Positions 45,491-55,364 of a stretch of DNA of 64,000 bases are shown piece by piece. The stretch is taken from NCBI GenBank assembly GCA_030913385.1, contig CP133159.1, positions 1,634,584-1,698,583 on the forward strand, in the 5' to 3' direction. This DNA is from Cytophagaceae bacterium ABcell3 (GTDB taxonomy: Bacteria; Bacteroidota; Bacteroidia; Cytophagales; Cytophagaceae). How positions within the stretch are numbered: position 1 is the stretch's first letter; each line of letters begins with the position of its first letter. The notes beneath the pieces are model-generated. The model had not been told where the DNA came from and did no database searches. It saw only the letters and a list, made by a program, of their open reading frames with translations. A program made the translations under genes and the position numbers.

Positions 45491-47386
45491 ATGTGTGGTA
45501 TAACAGGTATATTGGCCTTTAATGAAATCGGTAGTTTTTATATGATCAATATGGCAAAGTCAATTGATACTTTGTCAAAACGAGGACCAGATTCTAGAGG
45601 AAGTTTCGTTGACGATTTCATTGGCTTAGGACACAGGCGTCTGTCGGTGATTGATGTGAGCAGCAATGCCCGTCAACCTATGACAGATGAAAGTGGTCGG
45701 TATGTAATAGTATATAATGGAGAAATTTTTAATTACCGCCAGCTCAGAAAGGAACTCGAGAATAAAGGTGTAGTTTTCAAGTCTGAAAGTGATACTGAAG
45801 TTTTACTGTACCATTACATTAAGTATGGAAAAGAGGGGTTGAATGACTTAAATGGTTTTTTTGCTTTTGCCGTATATGATAAGGAAGAAAAGTCTTTGTT
45901 CCTAGCCAGAGACCGTTTTGGCATCAAGCCTTTGCTGTTCTATTACGATGAAGATAAATTTATATTTTCTTCAGAAATGAAGGCTTTGACCTCATATAAT
46001 ATTCCTAAGTCCTTAGATTACCATTCTCTTTATCAATACTTTCATTTTAATTATATTCCTTCTCCCAATACCATTTTTCAGGATGTTTATAAACTTGACC
46101 CCGGTCATTACTTGACTGTCCGTAATAGGCAAGTTGAGAATAAAGTATATTATAAGATACCTTATGAGGCGGGGAAATTTATCTCTTTAGACTATGAAGG
46201 GCAAAAAAAGCAGTTAGGGGAACTGCTCGAAGATGCGGTAAAGAGCAGATTGGTTAGCGATGTTCCTCTAGGTTCTTTTTTGAGTGGCGGGATTGATTCT
46301 TCTGTAATTACGGCACTGGCAGCTCGCCATACAGATAAGCTTCATACTTTCTCTATAGGCTATAAAGACGAGCCTTTTTTTGACGAATCTAATTATGCAA
46401 AGCTGGTTGCCAATAAACTTGGTACTGAACATACCATTTTTTCATTGACCAACGATACACTTTTTGAGCATGTAGATGAAGTACTTTCTTATATGGATGA
46501 GCCTTTTGCAGACTCTTCGGCGCTTGCTATGTACATGTTGAGCAAGTATACTTCAGAAGAGGTAAAAGTAGCCTTGTCTGGAGATGGTGCGGACGAGTTG
46601 TTTGCTGGTTATAACAAACACTTTGGAGATTATAAAATCCGGAAAGGCGGGACTGTTATAGATATTATCCAAAAACTAGGGCCTCTTTGGCATAAATTAC
46701 CTTCTTCTAGAAGTACATCGTTTGGTAACAAAGTAAGACAGCTACAAAAGCTGGCAGATGGCTGCAACATGTCAGTAAAAGACAGGTATTATACCTGGGC
46801 AGGGTTTACAAAAGGTGGTGGGCTGGATAGCTTGTTTACCGAAAGCACCATGTCTGCTATTGATAAGGGGGGAATTGAAAGTCGAAAAGGGGATATTTTA
46901 AAGTATTTAAAAGAAGACAGCACCGTCAATGATATCTTAAGGAGTGATATGGACCTGGTGCTTGTCAGTGATATGTTGCACAAAGTAGATATGATGTCTA
47001 TGGCGCATGGATTGGAAGTGCGCGTGCCTTTCTTAGATCATCGGGTTGTGGATTTTGCTTTTTCTCTTCCTGAAGAAAGCAAGATAGACAAAAAGATGAA
47101 AAAGAAGATCTTGCAGGACACTTATAGAGATATTTTGCCTAAAGAACTTTACAATCGCCCTAAGCACGGCTTTGAAGTCCCTCTTTTAAAATGGTTCCGC
47201 AAAGAAATGAAAAGTCTTATTGTTGACGATTTGTTAAGCAAGGAGTTTATTGAAGAACAGGATATTTTTGATCCTGAAGAAATTGAAAGGCTTAAACAGC
47301 AACTTTTTTCTTCTAATCCAGGCGATGTACATGCGCGGATATGGGCAATTGTTGTCTTCCAGTATTGGTGGAAAAAATACTTTTGA
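45491..47386 (+). CDS. asnB: Asparagine synthase (glutamine-hydrolysing) type amidotransferase
   Basis: The start is fixed by the nucleophile Cys2 (MCGITGIL). The N-terminal class II glutaminase domain shows RGPDSRG, GHRRLSVID and YNGEIFNY. The C-terminal synthetase domain has the PP-loop SFLSGGIDSS and later ALSGDGADELFAGY. It amidates a carboxylate with ammonia from glutamine; the classical product is asparagine. In polysaccharide loci such as this one, homologues often amidate a sugar acid, so the substrate is uncertain. It is followed after 201 bases by gmd. Confidence 0.9.
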   Translation: MCGITGILAFNEIGSFYMINMAKSIDTLSKRGPDSRGSFVDDFIGLGHRRLSVIDVSSNARQPMTDESGRYVIVYNGEIFNYRQLRKELENKGVVFKSESDTEVLLYHYIKYGKEGLNDLNGFFAFAVYDKEEKSLFLARDRFGIKPLLFYYDEDKFIFSSEMKALTSYNIPKSLDYHSLYQYFHFNYIPSPNTIFQDVYKLDPGHYLTVRNRQVENKVYYKIPYEAGKFISLDYEGQKKQLGELLEDAVKSRLVSDVPLGSFLSGGIDSSVITALAARHTDKLHTFSIGYKDEPFFDESNYAKLVANKLGTEHTIFSLTNDTLFEHVDEVLSYMDEPFADSSALAMYMLSKYTSEEVKVALSGDGADELFAGYNKHFGDYKIRKGGTVIDIIQKLGPLWHKLPSSRSTSFGNKVRQLQKLADGCNMSVKDRYYTWAGFTKGGGLDSLFTESTMSAIDKGGIESRKGDILKYLKEDSTVNDILRSDMDLVLVSDMLHKVDMMSMAHGLEVRVPFLDHRVVDFAFSLPEESKIDKKMKKKILQDTYRDILPKELYNRPKHGFEVPLLKWFRKEMKSLIVDDLLSKEFIEEQDIFDPEEIERLKQQLFSSNPGDVHARIWAIVVFQYWWKKYF

Positions 47387-47587
47387 TCTTTTATTATAGG
47401 AGACTTTGATTAATTGTGCATTCGATAAGCGTTATTAAATTTTACATATTTAAAGCATAAAGTTTAGTAAAATTGATATATTTACAGCTTTACATAACGA
47501 AATTATACTTCTGGATTAATGGAGTAGGACGAAGTGAAATTTAGGGGTATAATTTTATGAAAATTTTTAAATATTTTAAGTGTTAGC

Positions 47588-48700
47588 ATGAAAACAGCAT
47601 TAATAACTGGTATAACAGGGCAGGATGGAGCATATCTTACTGAATTTTTATTGAAAAAAGGTTATGAGGTGCACGGTATCAAAAGAAGGAGCTCTTTGTT
47701 CAATACAGATCGTATAGACCACCTTTACGAGGATCCTCATGAAGAAAATGTTAAACTTAAGCTTCATTACGGGGACTTGAGCGATTCTGCTAATATTATC
47801 CGCATTATACAGGAAGTGCAGCCTGATGAAATTTACAACCTGGGTGCCATGTCTCATGTAAAGGTTAGTTTTGATTCGCCTGAATACACTGCCAATGTGG
47901 ACGGTTTAGGAGCCTTAAGGATTTTAGAAGCGGTAAGGCTGCTTGGATTGACCAAAAAAACAAAAATTTATCAGGCCTCAACTTCTGAATTATATGGATT
48001 GGTTCAGGAGGTGCCACAATCTGAAAAAACGCCCTTTTATCCTCGCTCTCCTTATGCAGTGGCAAAAATGTATGGTTTTTGGATTACCGTAAATTACCGG
48101 GAAGCCTATGACATGTATGCTTGCAATGGTATATTGTTCAACCATGAGTCTCCAAATAGGGGAGAGACTTTTGTAACTCGTAAAATTACAAGGGCTGCTG
48201 CCAGAATTGCCTTGGGGCTTCAAGATAAACTTTACCTCGGAAACATGGATGCTAAAAGGGACTGGGGGCATGCCAAGGATTATGTAGAAGCTATGTACTT
48301 GATCCTTCAGCAGGAAAAGCCTGAAGACTATGTTATTGCTACAGGTATTACTACTACCGTTAGGGATTTTGTGAGAATGGCTTTTGGTGAATTGGGAATT
48401 GAACTTGAATTTTCCGGTGAGGGCGAAAAGGAGACTGCTAAAGTTACTAAATGCACAAATCCTGAGTATCAGATAGAAATTGGAAAAGAAATTGTTGCGG
48501 TAGATCCTAGGTATTTCCGCCCTACAGAAGTAGAACTACTTATTGGTGATCCTACAAAAGCAAAGAAGCAACTTGGTTGGGAGCCTAAATATGATTTGCC
48601 TGCTTTGGTAAAAGATATGATAGGCGCAGATGTTGCACTCTTTAAAAGGGATGAGTTTCTGAAAAAAGGTGGGCATAAGATTATGAATTATTTTGAATAA
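47588..48700 (+). CDS. gmd: GDP-mannose 4,6-dehydratase
   Basis: Gmd converts GDP-mannose to GDP-4-keto-6-deoxymannose using bound NADP. An extended SDR with [29 protein letters not shown] at the start, QASTSELYG (catalytic Thr/Glu region), [15 protein letters not shown] (Tyr and Lys), [19 protein letters not shown] and [19 protein letters not shown], all specific to this enzyme. 370 residues is typical. Together with fcl, 14 bases downstream, it makes GDP-L-fucose. Confidence 0.97.
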   Translation: MKTALITGITGQDGAYLTEFLLKKGYEVHGIKRRSSLFNTDRIDHLYEDPHEENVKLKLHYGDLSDSANIIRIIQEVQPDEIYNLGAMSHVKVSFDSPEYTANVDGLGALRILEAVRLLGLTKKTKIYQASTSELYGLVQEVPQSEKTPFYPRSPYAVAKMYGFWITVNYREAYDMYACNGILFNHESPNRGETFVTRKITRAAARIALGLQDKLYLGNMDAKRDWGHAKDYVEAMYLILQQEKPEDYVIATGITTTVRDFVRMAFGELGIELEFSGEGEKETAKVTKCTNPEYQIEIGKEIVAVDPRYFRPTEVELLIGDPTKAKKQLGWEPKYDLPALVKDMIGADVALFKRDEFLKKGGHKIMNYFE

Positions 48701-48714
48701 AAGTTCTGGAAGTT

Positions 48715-49647
48715 TTGGACAAGAATAGTAAAATATATGTTGCAGGGCACCGTGGAATGGTAGGTTCTGCTATAGTAAGGAAATTACAGAAAGAAGGTTA
48801 TAAAAACTTAATTTTTAGAACTTCAAAAGAGCTTGACTTGAGGAACCAGCAGGCTGTGGCTGATTTTTTTGCATCCGAGAAGCCGGAGTATGTTTTTATG
48901 TCAGCGGCAAAAGTCGGCGGAATAGTTGCTAATAACACCTATAGAGCTGAGTTTCTTTATGACAACCTAATGATTCAAAACAATGTCATTCACCAATCAT
49001 ATGTTCAGGGAGTCAAAAAACTGATGTTTCTGGGGTCGTCTTGCATATACCCAAAGTTTGCGCCACAGCCTTTAAAGGAAGAGTATCTATTAACAGGAGC
49101 GCTTGAACCTACGAATGAACCGTATGCCATTGCGAAGATTGCTGGGATAAAAATGTGCGATGCTTATAGGAGCCAATATGGTTGTAACTTTATTTCTGTT
49201 ATGCCTACCAACCTTTATGGCCCTAACGATAACTATGATTTGAAAAACTCTCATGTACTGCCTGCTTTGATCAGGAAGTTTCATGAAGCAAAATGTAATC
49301 AAGCGTCTTCCGTAGAAATCTGGGGGACAGGGGCGCCAAAGAGGGAGTTTCTGCACGCAGACGATTTGGCAGATGCTTGTTTTTTTCTGATGGAAAACTT
49401 TGACAAATCTGGGTTTGTGAACATTGGTACTGGTGAAGATATAAGCATAAAAGAATTGGCTATGCTTGTGAAAGGTATTGTCGGTTTTGAAGGGGAATTG
49501 AAGTTTGATACCTCTAAACCTGACGGAACACCACGCAAATTAATGGATGTGTCCAAGCTTCATGAGCTGGGATGGAAGCACCAAATTGAACTTCCAGGCG
49601 GTATTCAAACAGTTTATGAAGAAGTAAAAGGGACTGTTTTGGCATAA
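48715..49647 (+). CDS. fcl: GDP-L-fucose synthase
   Basis: The enzyme epimerises and reduces GDP-4-keto-6-deoxymannose to GDP-L-fucose. It starts [23 protein letters not shown], the family N-terminus, with TTG at 48715 as start codon. [24 protein letters not shown] and the catalytic Tyr-Lys pair in [11 protein letters not shown] follow, along with NLYGPNDNY. It is in an operon with gmd, so fucose is part of the surface glycan or a secreted polysaccharide. Confidence 0.96.
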   Translation: MDKNSKIYVAGHRGMVGSAIVRKLQKEGYKNLIFRTSKELDLRNQQAVADFFASEKPEYVFMSAAKVGGIVANNTYRAEFLYDNLMIQNNVIHQSYVQGVKKLMFLGSSCIYPKFAPQPLKEEYLLTGALEPTNEPYAIAKIAGIKMCDAYRSQYGCNFISVMPTNLYGPNDNYDLKNSHVLPALIRKFHEAKCNQASSVEIWGTGAPKREFLHADDLADACFFLMENFDKSGFVNIGTGEDISIKELAMLVKGIVGFEGELKFDTSKPDGTPRKLMDVSKLHELGWKHQIELPGGIQTVYEEVKGTVLA

Positions 49648-49719
49648 GGCCAGAACAGCCATTTTTGCGGCACTAGTCCCATAAGATATTCATTAATAAA
49701 TCTATGTTTCGGGCGTTTT

Positions 49720-50739
49720 TCAGCGTGCCCTATATATTCTTTCTATAATGTCAACCACTTTATAGCCTTCTGTAGCGTTAGTGGTGGCAACAGCCCTGCC
49801 TTTTAAGGTGTCTATCACGTTTTTGATAATGAAATGGTGGTTAGCGGCAGATCCTTTGTAGGCGCCATAATCGTTAGGAGGGTTACAGGCTTGGAGTTCT
49901 GGCATACTATAATCCTTAATTTTACAATATTCTACCTCATTCATATATTGCCCCCCAACTTTAATGCTTCCATTTTGTCCGATTATGGTCATGCTACTTT
50001 CCAAGTTCTGGTTATAAACAGAGGTTGAAAAATTGAAAGTGCCTATTCCACCATTGACAAAGTCAAAACTGACAAATCCAGAGTCTTCAAAGTCGGTTAG
50101 TTGTTGGTGGTTGAAATCCCTTATCCTGGCTTGGATATTATCTATATCTCCAAAAAGCCAGAACATGATATCTATAAAATGAGAGAATTGGGTAAAGAGT
50201 GTTCCTCCATCCAACTTCTCGTCCCCGTGCCAACTCCCTTTTGAGTAATACCTTTCGTCTCTGTTCCAATAGCAGTTTATTTGAACCATAAAAATCTCCC
50301 CTAGTTTGTCAGATTCTACCACTTCTTTTAGCCATACAGACGGAGGCGAGTACCTGTTTTGCATGACGCAAAATATTTGGCGCTCTACTTGTTGAGCTTT
50401 GGAAATGAGTTGCTGACAAGAACTAGCTGTTAAGCCGAGGGGTTTTTCGACCACTACATGTATCTTTTTATCCAAAGCTTTTTGTGCATGAGGTATGTGC
50501 AGGCCATTGGGTGTACATATACATAAAACATCTATAGGAATATTAGACTCTAGCAAAGTATCAATGCTGGCAAAAAAGGGTATGTGGGAGTAGGTATCCA
50601 AATTGAGCACTGTTGGATCCTGAATATCGCATAGCGCAACCAGCTCAGCTTCCGGACTATGGCTGATCATTGCCGCATGCCTTTTGCCAATATGCCCGCA
50701 GCCTATAACTGCAAATTTTATATTTTCTGTATATACCAT
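49720..50739 (-). CDS. Gfo/Idh/MocA-type sugar dehydrogenase, WbpB/WlbA-like
   Basis: A Rossmann N-terminus (KFAVIGCGHIGKRHAAMI) binds NAD. Then CTPNGLHIPHAQKAL, VVVEKPLGLT with the catalytic Lys, and FCVMQNRYSPPSVWLKEVV, which resembles WbpB/WlbA, the UDP-GlcNAcA 3-dehydrogenase of the di-N-acetyl uronic acid pathway. It pairs with the WbpE-like aminotransferase 26 bases upstream in the same operon; together these two steps give a 3-amino sugar. The upstream WbpA and downstream WbpD/WbpI are not in the window. The exact substrate is inferred from the pairing. Confidence 0.8.
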   Translation of the reverse strand: MVYTENIKFAVIGCGHIGKRHAAMISHSPEAELVALCDIQDPTVLNLDTYSHIPFFASIDTLLESNIPIDVLCICTPNGLHIPHAQKALDKKIHVVVEKPLGLTASSCQQLISKAQQVERQIFCVMQNRYSPPSVWLKEVVESDKLGEIFMVQINCYWNRDERYYSKGSWHGDEKLDGGTLFTQFSHFIDIMFWLFGDIDNIQARIRDFNHQQLTDFEDSGFVSFDFVNGGIGTFNFSTSVYNQNLESSMTIIGQNGSIKVGGQYMNEVEYCKIKDYSMPELQACNPPNDYGAYKGSAANHHFIIKNVIDTLKGRAVATTNATEGYKVVDIIERIYRAR

Positions 50740-50765
50740 CCGGCAGGTTATAAAGGTAAAAATGC

Positions 50766-51887
50766 CTAATTAAAATAATCTTTTATTGTTTGGGTAATGA
50801 ACTCCAATTGTGCTTCTTCAAGCTCAGTATGCATAGGCAAAGATAGGACAGACTTGCTTAAATTTTCTGCTATTGGCAAAGAATTCTCTTTAGTAGCCTT
50901 AGTTGTAAAAGCTTTTTGTAAATGTATCGGCAAAGGGTAATAGATCATGGATGGAATCTCCTTGGCTTTAAGATGTTCTTTTAGCAAATCTCTCTTGTTT
51001 GCTTCTACTTTTATAGTGTATTGATGGAAAACATGTTTTGAAACCCTTTTGGGGATTTCAATTTCAGCAATATTACCCAAAGCCTGGTCATAAAATGCTG
51101 CCGCTTTTCTCCTGGCTTCTAAATAACTGTCTAACTTTTGTAGTTTTACTTGGAGAATAGCGGCTTGTAAAGTGTCGAGGCGCGAATTGACGCCTATAAT
51201 ATCATGATAGTATTTTTGCTTTTGTCCATGGTTGGCAATCATCCTGATTTTCTCTGCCAAAGCACCACTTTTAGTAAACAATGCCCCGCCATCACCAAAA
51301 CACCCAAGGTTTTTACTGGGAAAGAATGAGGTAATACCTATGTCGCCCATAGTGCCAGCTTGGGCTTCTTTGCCAGTAGAGAAAGTGTAAGAGCTTCCCA
51401 ATGCTTGGGCTGTATCCTCTATTACGTAAAGTTGATGTTTGCGGGCTATGTTTAAGATCTCCTCCATATTGGCGCACTGACCAAATAAGTGTACTGGTAC
51501 AATGGCTTTAGTTTTAGCAGAAATTTTACTTTCTATATCTTTAGGATCAATGTTAAAAGTGCTAGGCTCTGAGTCTGCAAAAATGGGCACCAGGCCTAAC
51601 AGTGCAGCTGCTTCTGCTGTAGCTATATAGGTAAAAGAAGGCAGAATAATCTCGTCTCCAGGTTTTAGGCCTAAGGCCATATAAGCGATTTGCAAAGCGT
51701 CTGTTCCGCTGGCACACCCAATGCAGAAGTTTGTACCTAAGTACTTTGCTAGTTGGGCCTCAAAATTTTTTACCTCGAAACCATTTATAAAAGCTGACTT
51801 TTCTATTACATTAGATATTGCCTGGTCTACTTCGGACTTTATTTTATGGTATTGCCCGTAAAGGTCGACCATTTGAATCTTATTCAT
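50766..51887 (-). CDS. DegT/DnrJ/EryC1-type sugar aminotransferase, WbpE-like
   Basis: A PLP-dependent aminotransferase of 373 residues: MVDLYGQYHKIKSEVDQAI, CASGTDALQIAYMALGLKPGDEII, VIEDTAQALGS, and the PLP lysine in TSFFPSKNLGCFGDGGAL. The set resembles WbpE, which aminates position 3 of a UDP-linked uronic acid. It is the first gene of a two-gene minus-strand operon with the WbpB-like dehydrogenase, divergent from legB. Substrate assignment rests on this neighbour. Confidence 0.82.
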   Translation of the reverse strand: MNKIQMVDLYGQYHKIKSEVDQAISNVIEKSAFINGFEVKNFEAQLAKYLGTNFCIGCASGTDALQIAYMALGLKPGDEIILPSFTYIATAEAAALLGLVPIFADSEPSTFNIDPKDIESKISAKTKAIVPVHLFGQCANMEEILNIARKHQLYVIEDTAQALGSSYTFSTGKEAQAGTMGDIGITSFFPSKNLGCFGDGGALFTKSGALAEKIRMIANHGQKQKYYHDIIGVNSRLDTLQAAILQVKLQKLDSYLEARRKAAAFYDQALGNIAEIEIPKRVSKHVFHQYTIKVEANKRDLLKEHLKAKEIPSMIYYPLPIHLQKAFTTKATKENSLPIAENLSKSVLSLPMHTELEEAQLEFITQTIKDYFN

Positions 51888-52151
51888 GCGTGTCTTTTTA
51901 TTTCAAGTATAAAAATAGACAGATTTTTTTGGTTGTAAAAATACGTATATTAAACCCAAAATATGGTATAGGCTTATATGGTGTGTAGAAGCAACCTTAC
52001 GTCAGCCACTTTGTTTGTGTTGGGGTTATAAAGGGAATAAAAAGTATTGTTTTTATTTCAAATTACGCTCATACACGTTGCCTAACCAAGTACTGATATT
52101 GTCATGTTTTTGAAAGAAGAATCAGTCGACTTGTATGTGTAGAAATCAACT

Positions 52152-53165
52152 ATGGACTTTCATTCGTTTATGTTAAAAGGTAAAAAAGTTTTAATAACAG
52201 GGGCTGATGGATTTATAGGGAGTCATCTGGCAGAAGCCTTATTGGCGGAAGGCTGTGAAGTAAGGGCTTTTGTCTATTATAATTCTCTGAATAGCTGGGG
52301 CTGGCTAGATACATTCTCTAAAGATCAGATAGCGGCCATTGAAGTTGTGTCTGGGGATATAAGAGACGCTAATTGTGTCAGAAAAGCGATGAAAGGGGTA
52401 GATGTCGTTTTTCATTTGGCTGCATTAATAGCTATACCTTATTCTTATGATGCCCCTGAGTCATATATAGATACCAATGTTAAAGGAACGTTAAATGTCC
52501 TTCAAGCTGCTCAGGATCTTGGCACATCAAGGGTTTTGGTCACCTCTACTTCTGAAGTGTACGGGACGGCCAACTATGTTCCAATAGACGAAAGTCATCC
52601 AAAACAAGCGCAGTCGCCGTACTCTGCTTCAAAAATAGCAGCAGATTGTTTGGCTGAGTCTTTTTTTAGGTCTTTTCAGACACCTGTTACCATTGTTCGG
52701 CCTTTTAACACGTATGGCCCAAGACAATCGGCAAGGGCGGTTATCCCAACCATTATTTCACAGCTGCTCAACGGGGCAGCGCAAATTAAGCTGGGAGACC
52801 TTTCTCCCACGAGAGACTTATTGTTCGTAAAGGATACAGTGCGTGGATTTATTCAAGTGGCCAATAGTTCGCAATTAGTAGGGGAGAGTGTGAACATTGC
52901 TACGAACGATGAGATTTCCATTAAGGAACTGGCTGAAAAAATTATTCTCCAGATTAACCCTTCTGCTACTATTGTTCAAGATTCGCAAAGGTTACGGCCT
53001 GCTAATTCTGAGGTTTTCCGTCTCTGTGGCGATAATTCAAAATTAACTGGTCAGACTGCCTGGAAACCGGAGTATAACATAGATCAAGGGTTGGCGCATA
53101 CCATAGAATGGATGAGAATACCTGAAAACCTTTCTAAGTACAAAGCAAATATTTATAATGTTTGA
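52152..53165 (+). CDS. legB: NDP-N-acetylglucosamine 4,6-dehydratase, LegB type
   Basis: An extended SDR with GADGFIGSHLAEALLAEGCEVRAFVYYNS (the YNS extension is typical of LegB), VTSTSEVYGTANYVPIDE, the Tyr-Lys pair in SPYSASKIAAD and RPFNTYGPRQSARAVIPT. It makes the 4-keto-6-deoxy sugar that starts legionaminic acid synthesis. In the Campylobacter route the substrate is GDP-GlcNAc; a PtmE-like enzyme further down this operon supports the GDP form here. It overlaps legC by eight bases. Translation may also start at the second Met (52170). Confidence 0.88.
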   Translation: MDFHSFMLKGKKVLITGADGFIGSHLAEALLAEGCEVRAFVYYNSLNSWGWLDTFSKDQIAAIEVVSGDIRDANCVRKAMKGVDVVFHLAALIAIPYSYDAPESYIDTNVKGTLNVLQAAQDLGTSRVLVTSTSEVYGTANYVPIDESHPKQAQSPYSASKIAADCLAESFFRSFQTPVTIVRPFNTYGPRQSARAVIPTIISQLLNGAAQIKLGDLSPTRDLLFVKDTVRGFIQVANSSQLVGESVNIATNDEISIKELAEKIILQINPSATIVQDSQRLRPANSEVFRLCGDNSKLTGQTAWKPEYNIDQGLAHTIEWMRIPENLSKYKANIYNV

Positions 53166-54300
53166 AGAGGTCATTCATTTCATAAAAGAAACATTTAAAC
53201 AAGAAGGTGCTATACCTCTTCACAAACCTAGGTTTGGAGGAAATGAAAAAAAGTATCTTTTAGATACGATAGATACCACTTATGTTTCTTCTGTAGGGGC
53301 TTATGTAGATCTTTTTGAAGAGAAACTGTGCATGTATACAGGAGCAAAGCATGCTGTAGCGGTTTCAAGTGGGACAAGTGGTCTGCATGTGGCGCTGAAA
53401 GTCGCTGGGGTGTCTAGTGGTTCTGTGGTACTTACGCAACCTTTTACCTTTGTGGCTACTTGCAATGCTATTTCATACCTTGGCGCCCAACCGTATTTTT
53501 TGGATATTGATAAAAATACCTTAGGGTTATCATATAGTAGCCTTCAAGCTTTTTTACAAGAAAAGGTAGATGTTGGCGAAGACGGGTGTTCTTATTTAAA
53601 AGAATCAGGGCAAAAGGTGGCGGCATGTGTACCTGTTCATACTTATGGTCACCCTGTAGAGATTGATAAAATCACCGAACTTTGCTCCAAGTTTGGTATA
53701 GTAGTGGTAGAAGATGCGGCAGAATCTTTAGGCAGTTTTTACAAAGGTACGCACACAGGGAGATTTGGGAAGGCCGGGGTGTTTAGCTTTAATGGGAATA
53801 AAATTATCACCTGCGGGGGAGGAGGTGCTATTGTTACAGATGACACGGAATATGCAGCGCAAGTCAGGCATTTGACCACACAGGCTAAAAAAACTCATTC
53901 TTGGGAGTTTTATCACGACGCAGTAGGTTATAATTACAGAATGCCCAATCTCAATGCAGCCTTGGCTGTTGCTCAGCTAGAACAGCTCTCTACGTTTTTG
54001 AAGAACAAACGGGCTTTGGCTACACTATATAAAGACTATTTTCATCGCAAGGGAATAGCTTTGGTTTGGGAGCCATCAGGTGCGGCGTCTAATTTTTGGC
54101 TTAACGCAATTCTGCTTGACAACCATAAGGAAAGGGATCTTTTTTTAGAGGAAACCAATACGGCAGGGATTATTACCAGACCTGCTTGGGTTTTGATGAA
54201 TAAGCTGCCTATTTTTAAAGATAGTTTGAAAAGTGATTTGAGTGTCGCAGAAGCGTTAGAGGGCGTTTTAGTAAACCTGCCTAGTAGTGTACGTTTATGA
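53158..54300 (+). CDS. legC: LegC-type aminotransferase
   Basis: A DegT/DnrJ-family PLP enzyme of 380 residues, with PLHKPRFGGNEKKYLLDTIDTTYVSSVG (typical of LegC), AVSSGTSGLHVALKVAG, VVEDAAESLGSFYKG and the PLP lysine in FSFNGNKIITCGGGGAI. It aminates C-4 of the 4-keto sugar made by LegB. Overlaps on both sides (eight bases with legB, four with legI) show translational coupling. Confidence 0.88.
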   Translation: MFEEVIHFIKETFKQEGAIPLHKPRFGGNEKKYLLDTIDTTYVSSVGAYVDLFEEKLCMYTGAKHAVAVSSGTSGLHVALKVAGVSSGSVVLTQPFTFVATCNAISYLGAQPYFLDIDKNTLGLSYSSLQAFLQEKVDVGEDGCSYLKESGQKVAACVPVHTYGHPVEIDKITELCSKFGIVVVEDAAESLGSFYKGTHTGRFGKAGVFSFNGNKIITCGGGGAIVTDDTEYAAQVRHLTTQAKKTHSWEFYHDAVGYNYRMPNLNAALAVAQLEQLSTFLKNKRALATLYKDYFHRKGIALVWEPSGAASNFWLNAILLDNHKERDLFLEETNTAGIITRPAWVLMNKLPIFKDSLKSDLSVAEALEGVLVNLPSSVRL

Positions 54301-55364
54301 GTAAGTTAAAAAAAACTATTATAATAGCAGAAGCTGGGGTAAACCATAATGGAGACTTGGATATGGCTTTTGAGCTAATCGATAAGGCGGCAGAAGCTGG
54401 TGCTGACTTTGTGAAATTCCAGACTTATAACACAGAGCGCCTGGTAAGTCCTTATGCTCAAAAAGCTAAATACCAAAAGGAGAATATGCCCGGAGGAGAA
54501 AACCAGTATGATATGTTGAAGCGGCTTGAGCTTTCTGAAAAAGATCATTATAAGCTGATAGATAGATGCCGTTTGAAAAATATTGGCTTTTTGTCCTCTT
54601 GTTTTGATGATACTAGCGCCGTTTTTTTGCATAATTTAGGTGTGGCATATATCAAAATTCCTTCAGGAGAATTGACGAATGTGCCTCTATTAAAGAAGGT
54701 GGCGTCTTTGGGGAGGCCTGTTATTTTGTCGACCGGAATGGCTACCATGGGTGAGGTTGAACAAGCAATTTTTACCTTGGAAAACCATGGTCTAGATAAA
54801 GGCAAGTTGACTGTTTTGCACTGTAGTTCCCAGTATCCTACCCCGTTTGAAGAGGTGAATCTCAAAGCCATGGTATCTATACAGCAAGCTTTTAAGGTTC
54901 AGGTAGGGTATTCAGACCATACGGAAGGTATCGAGGTGCCAATTGCCGCAACAGCTATGGGGGGGGTAATGATAGAAAAACATTTTACCTTAGACCAATC
55001 TCTTCCTGGGCCAGACCATAAAGCCTCTTTGGAACCGGAAGGTTTGAAAAAGATGGTTTCTGCCATAAGAAATATCGATATTGCTATGGGGGACGGTATT
55101 AAAAAACCTGGCAAATCTGAAATGCAGAATATGGAGGTGGTGCGGAAGAGTGTTCATGCAAGGTGCGATATACAGGCGGGGCAGGTGATTACAGAAACTG
55201 GTATTTGCTTGAAACGACCGGCAGCAGGTTTGCCACCATCCATGGTAGATGATATCATTGGGAAAAAAATAGCCAGAGGGAAGAAAGCAAATGAGCCAAT
55301 TACATTAGATGATTTCTTAAATAAGAAAAGTGAGGATAAAGATACTAACAAGTTCAAGAGCTGA
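54297..55364 (+). CDS. legI: N,N'-diacetyllegionaminate synthase (NeuB family)
   Basis: LegI condenses phosphoenolpyruvate with 2,4-diacetamido-2,4,6-trideoxymannose to give N,N'-diacetyllegionaminate. The NeuB domain is visible in IIIAEAGVNHNGDLDMAFELIDKAAEAGADFVKFQTY, KIPSGELTNVPLLKKVA and YSDHTEGIEVPIAATAMGGVMIEKHFTLD. A C-terminal SAF/antifreeze-like domain (about 285-345) contains RKSVHARCDIQAGQVIT. Assignment as LegI rather than NeuB or PseI follows from the LegB/C/G neighbours. Confidence 0.9.
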   Translation: MSKLKKTIIIAEAGVNHNGDLDMAFELIDKAAEAGADFVKFQTYNTERLVSPYAQKAKYQKENMPGGENQYDMLKRLELSEKDHYKLIDRCRLKNIGFLSSCFDDTSAVFLHNLGVAYIKIPSGELTNVPLLKKVASLGRPVILSTGMATMGEVEQAIFTLENHGLDKGKLTVLHCSSQYPTPFEEVNLKAMVSIQQAFKVQVGYSDHTEGIEVPIAATAMGGVMIEKHFTLDQSLPGPDHKASLEPEGLKKMVSAIRNIDIAMGDGIKKPGKSEMQNMEVVRKSVHARCDIQAGQVITETGICLKRPAAGLPPSMVDDIIGKKIARGKKANEPITLDDFLNKKSEDKDTNKFKS

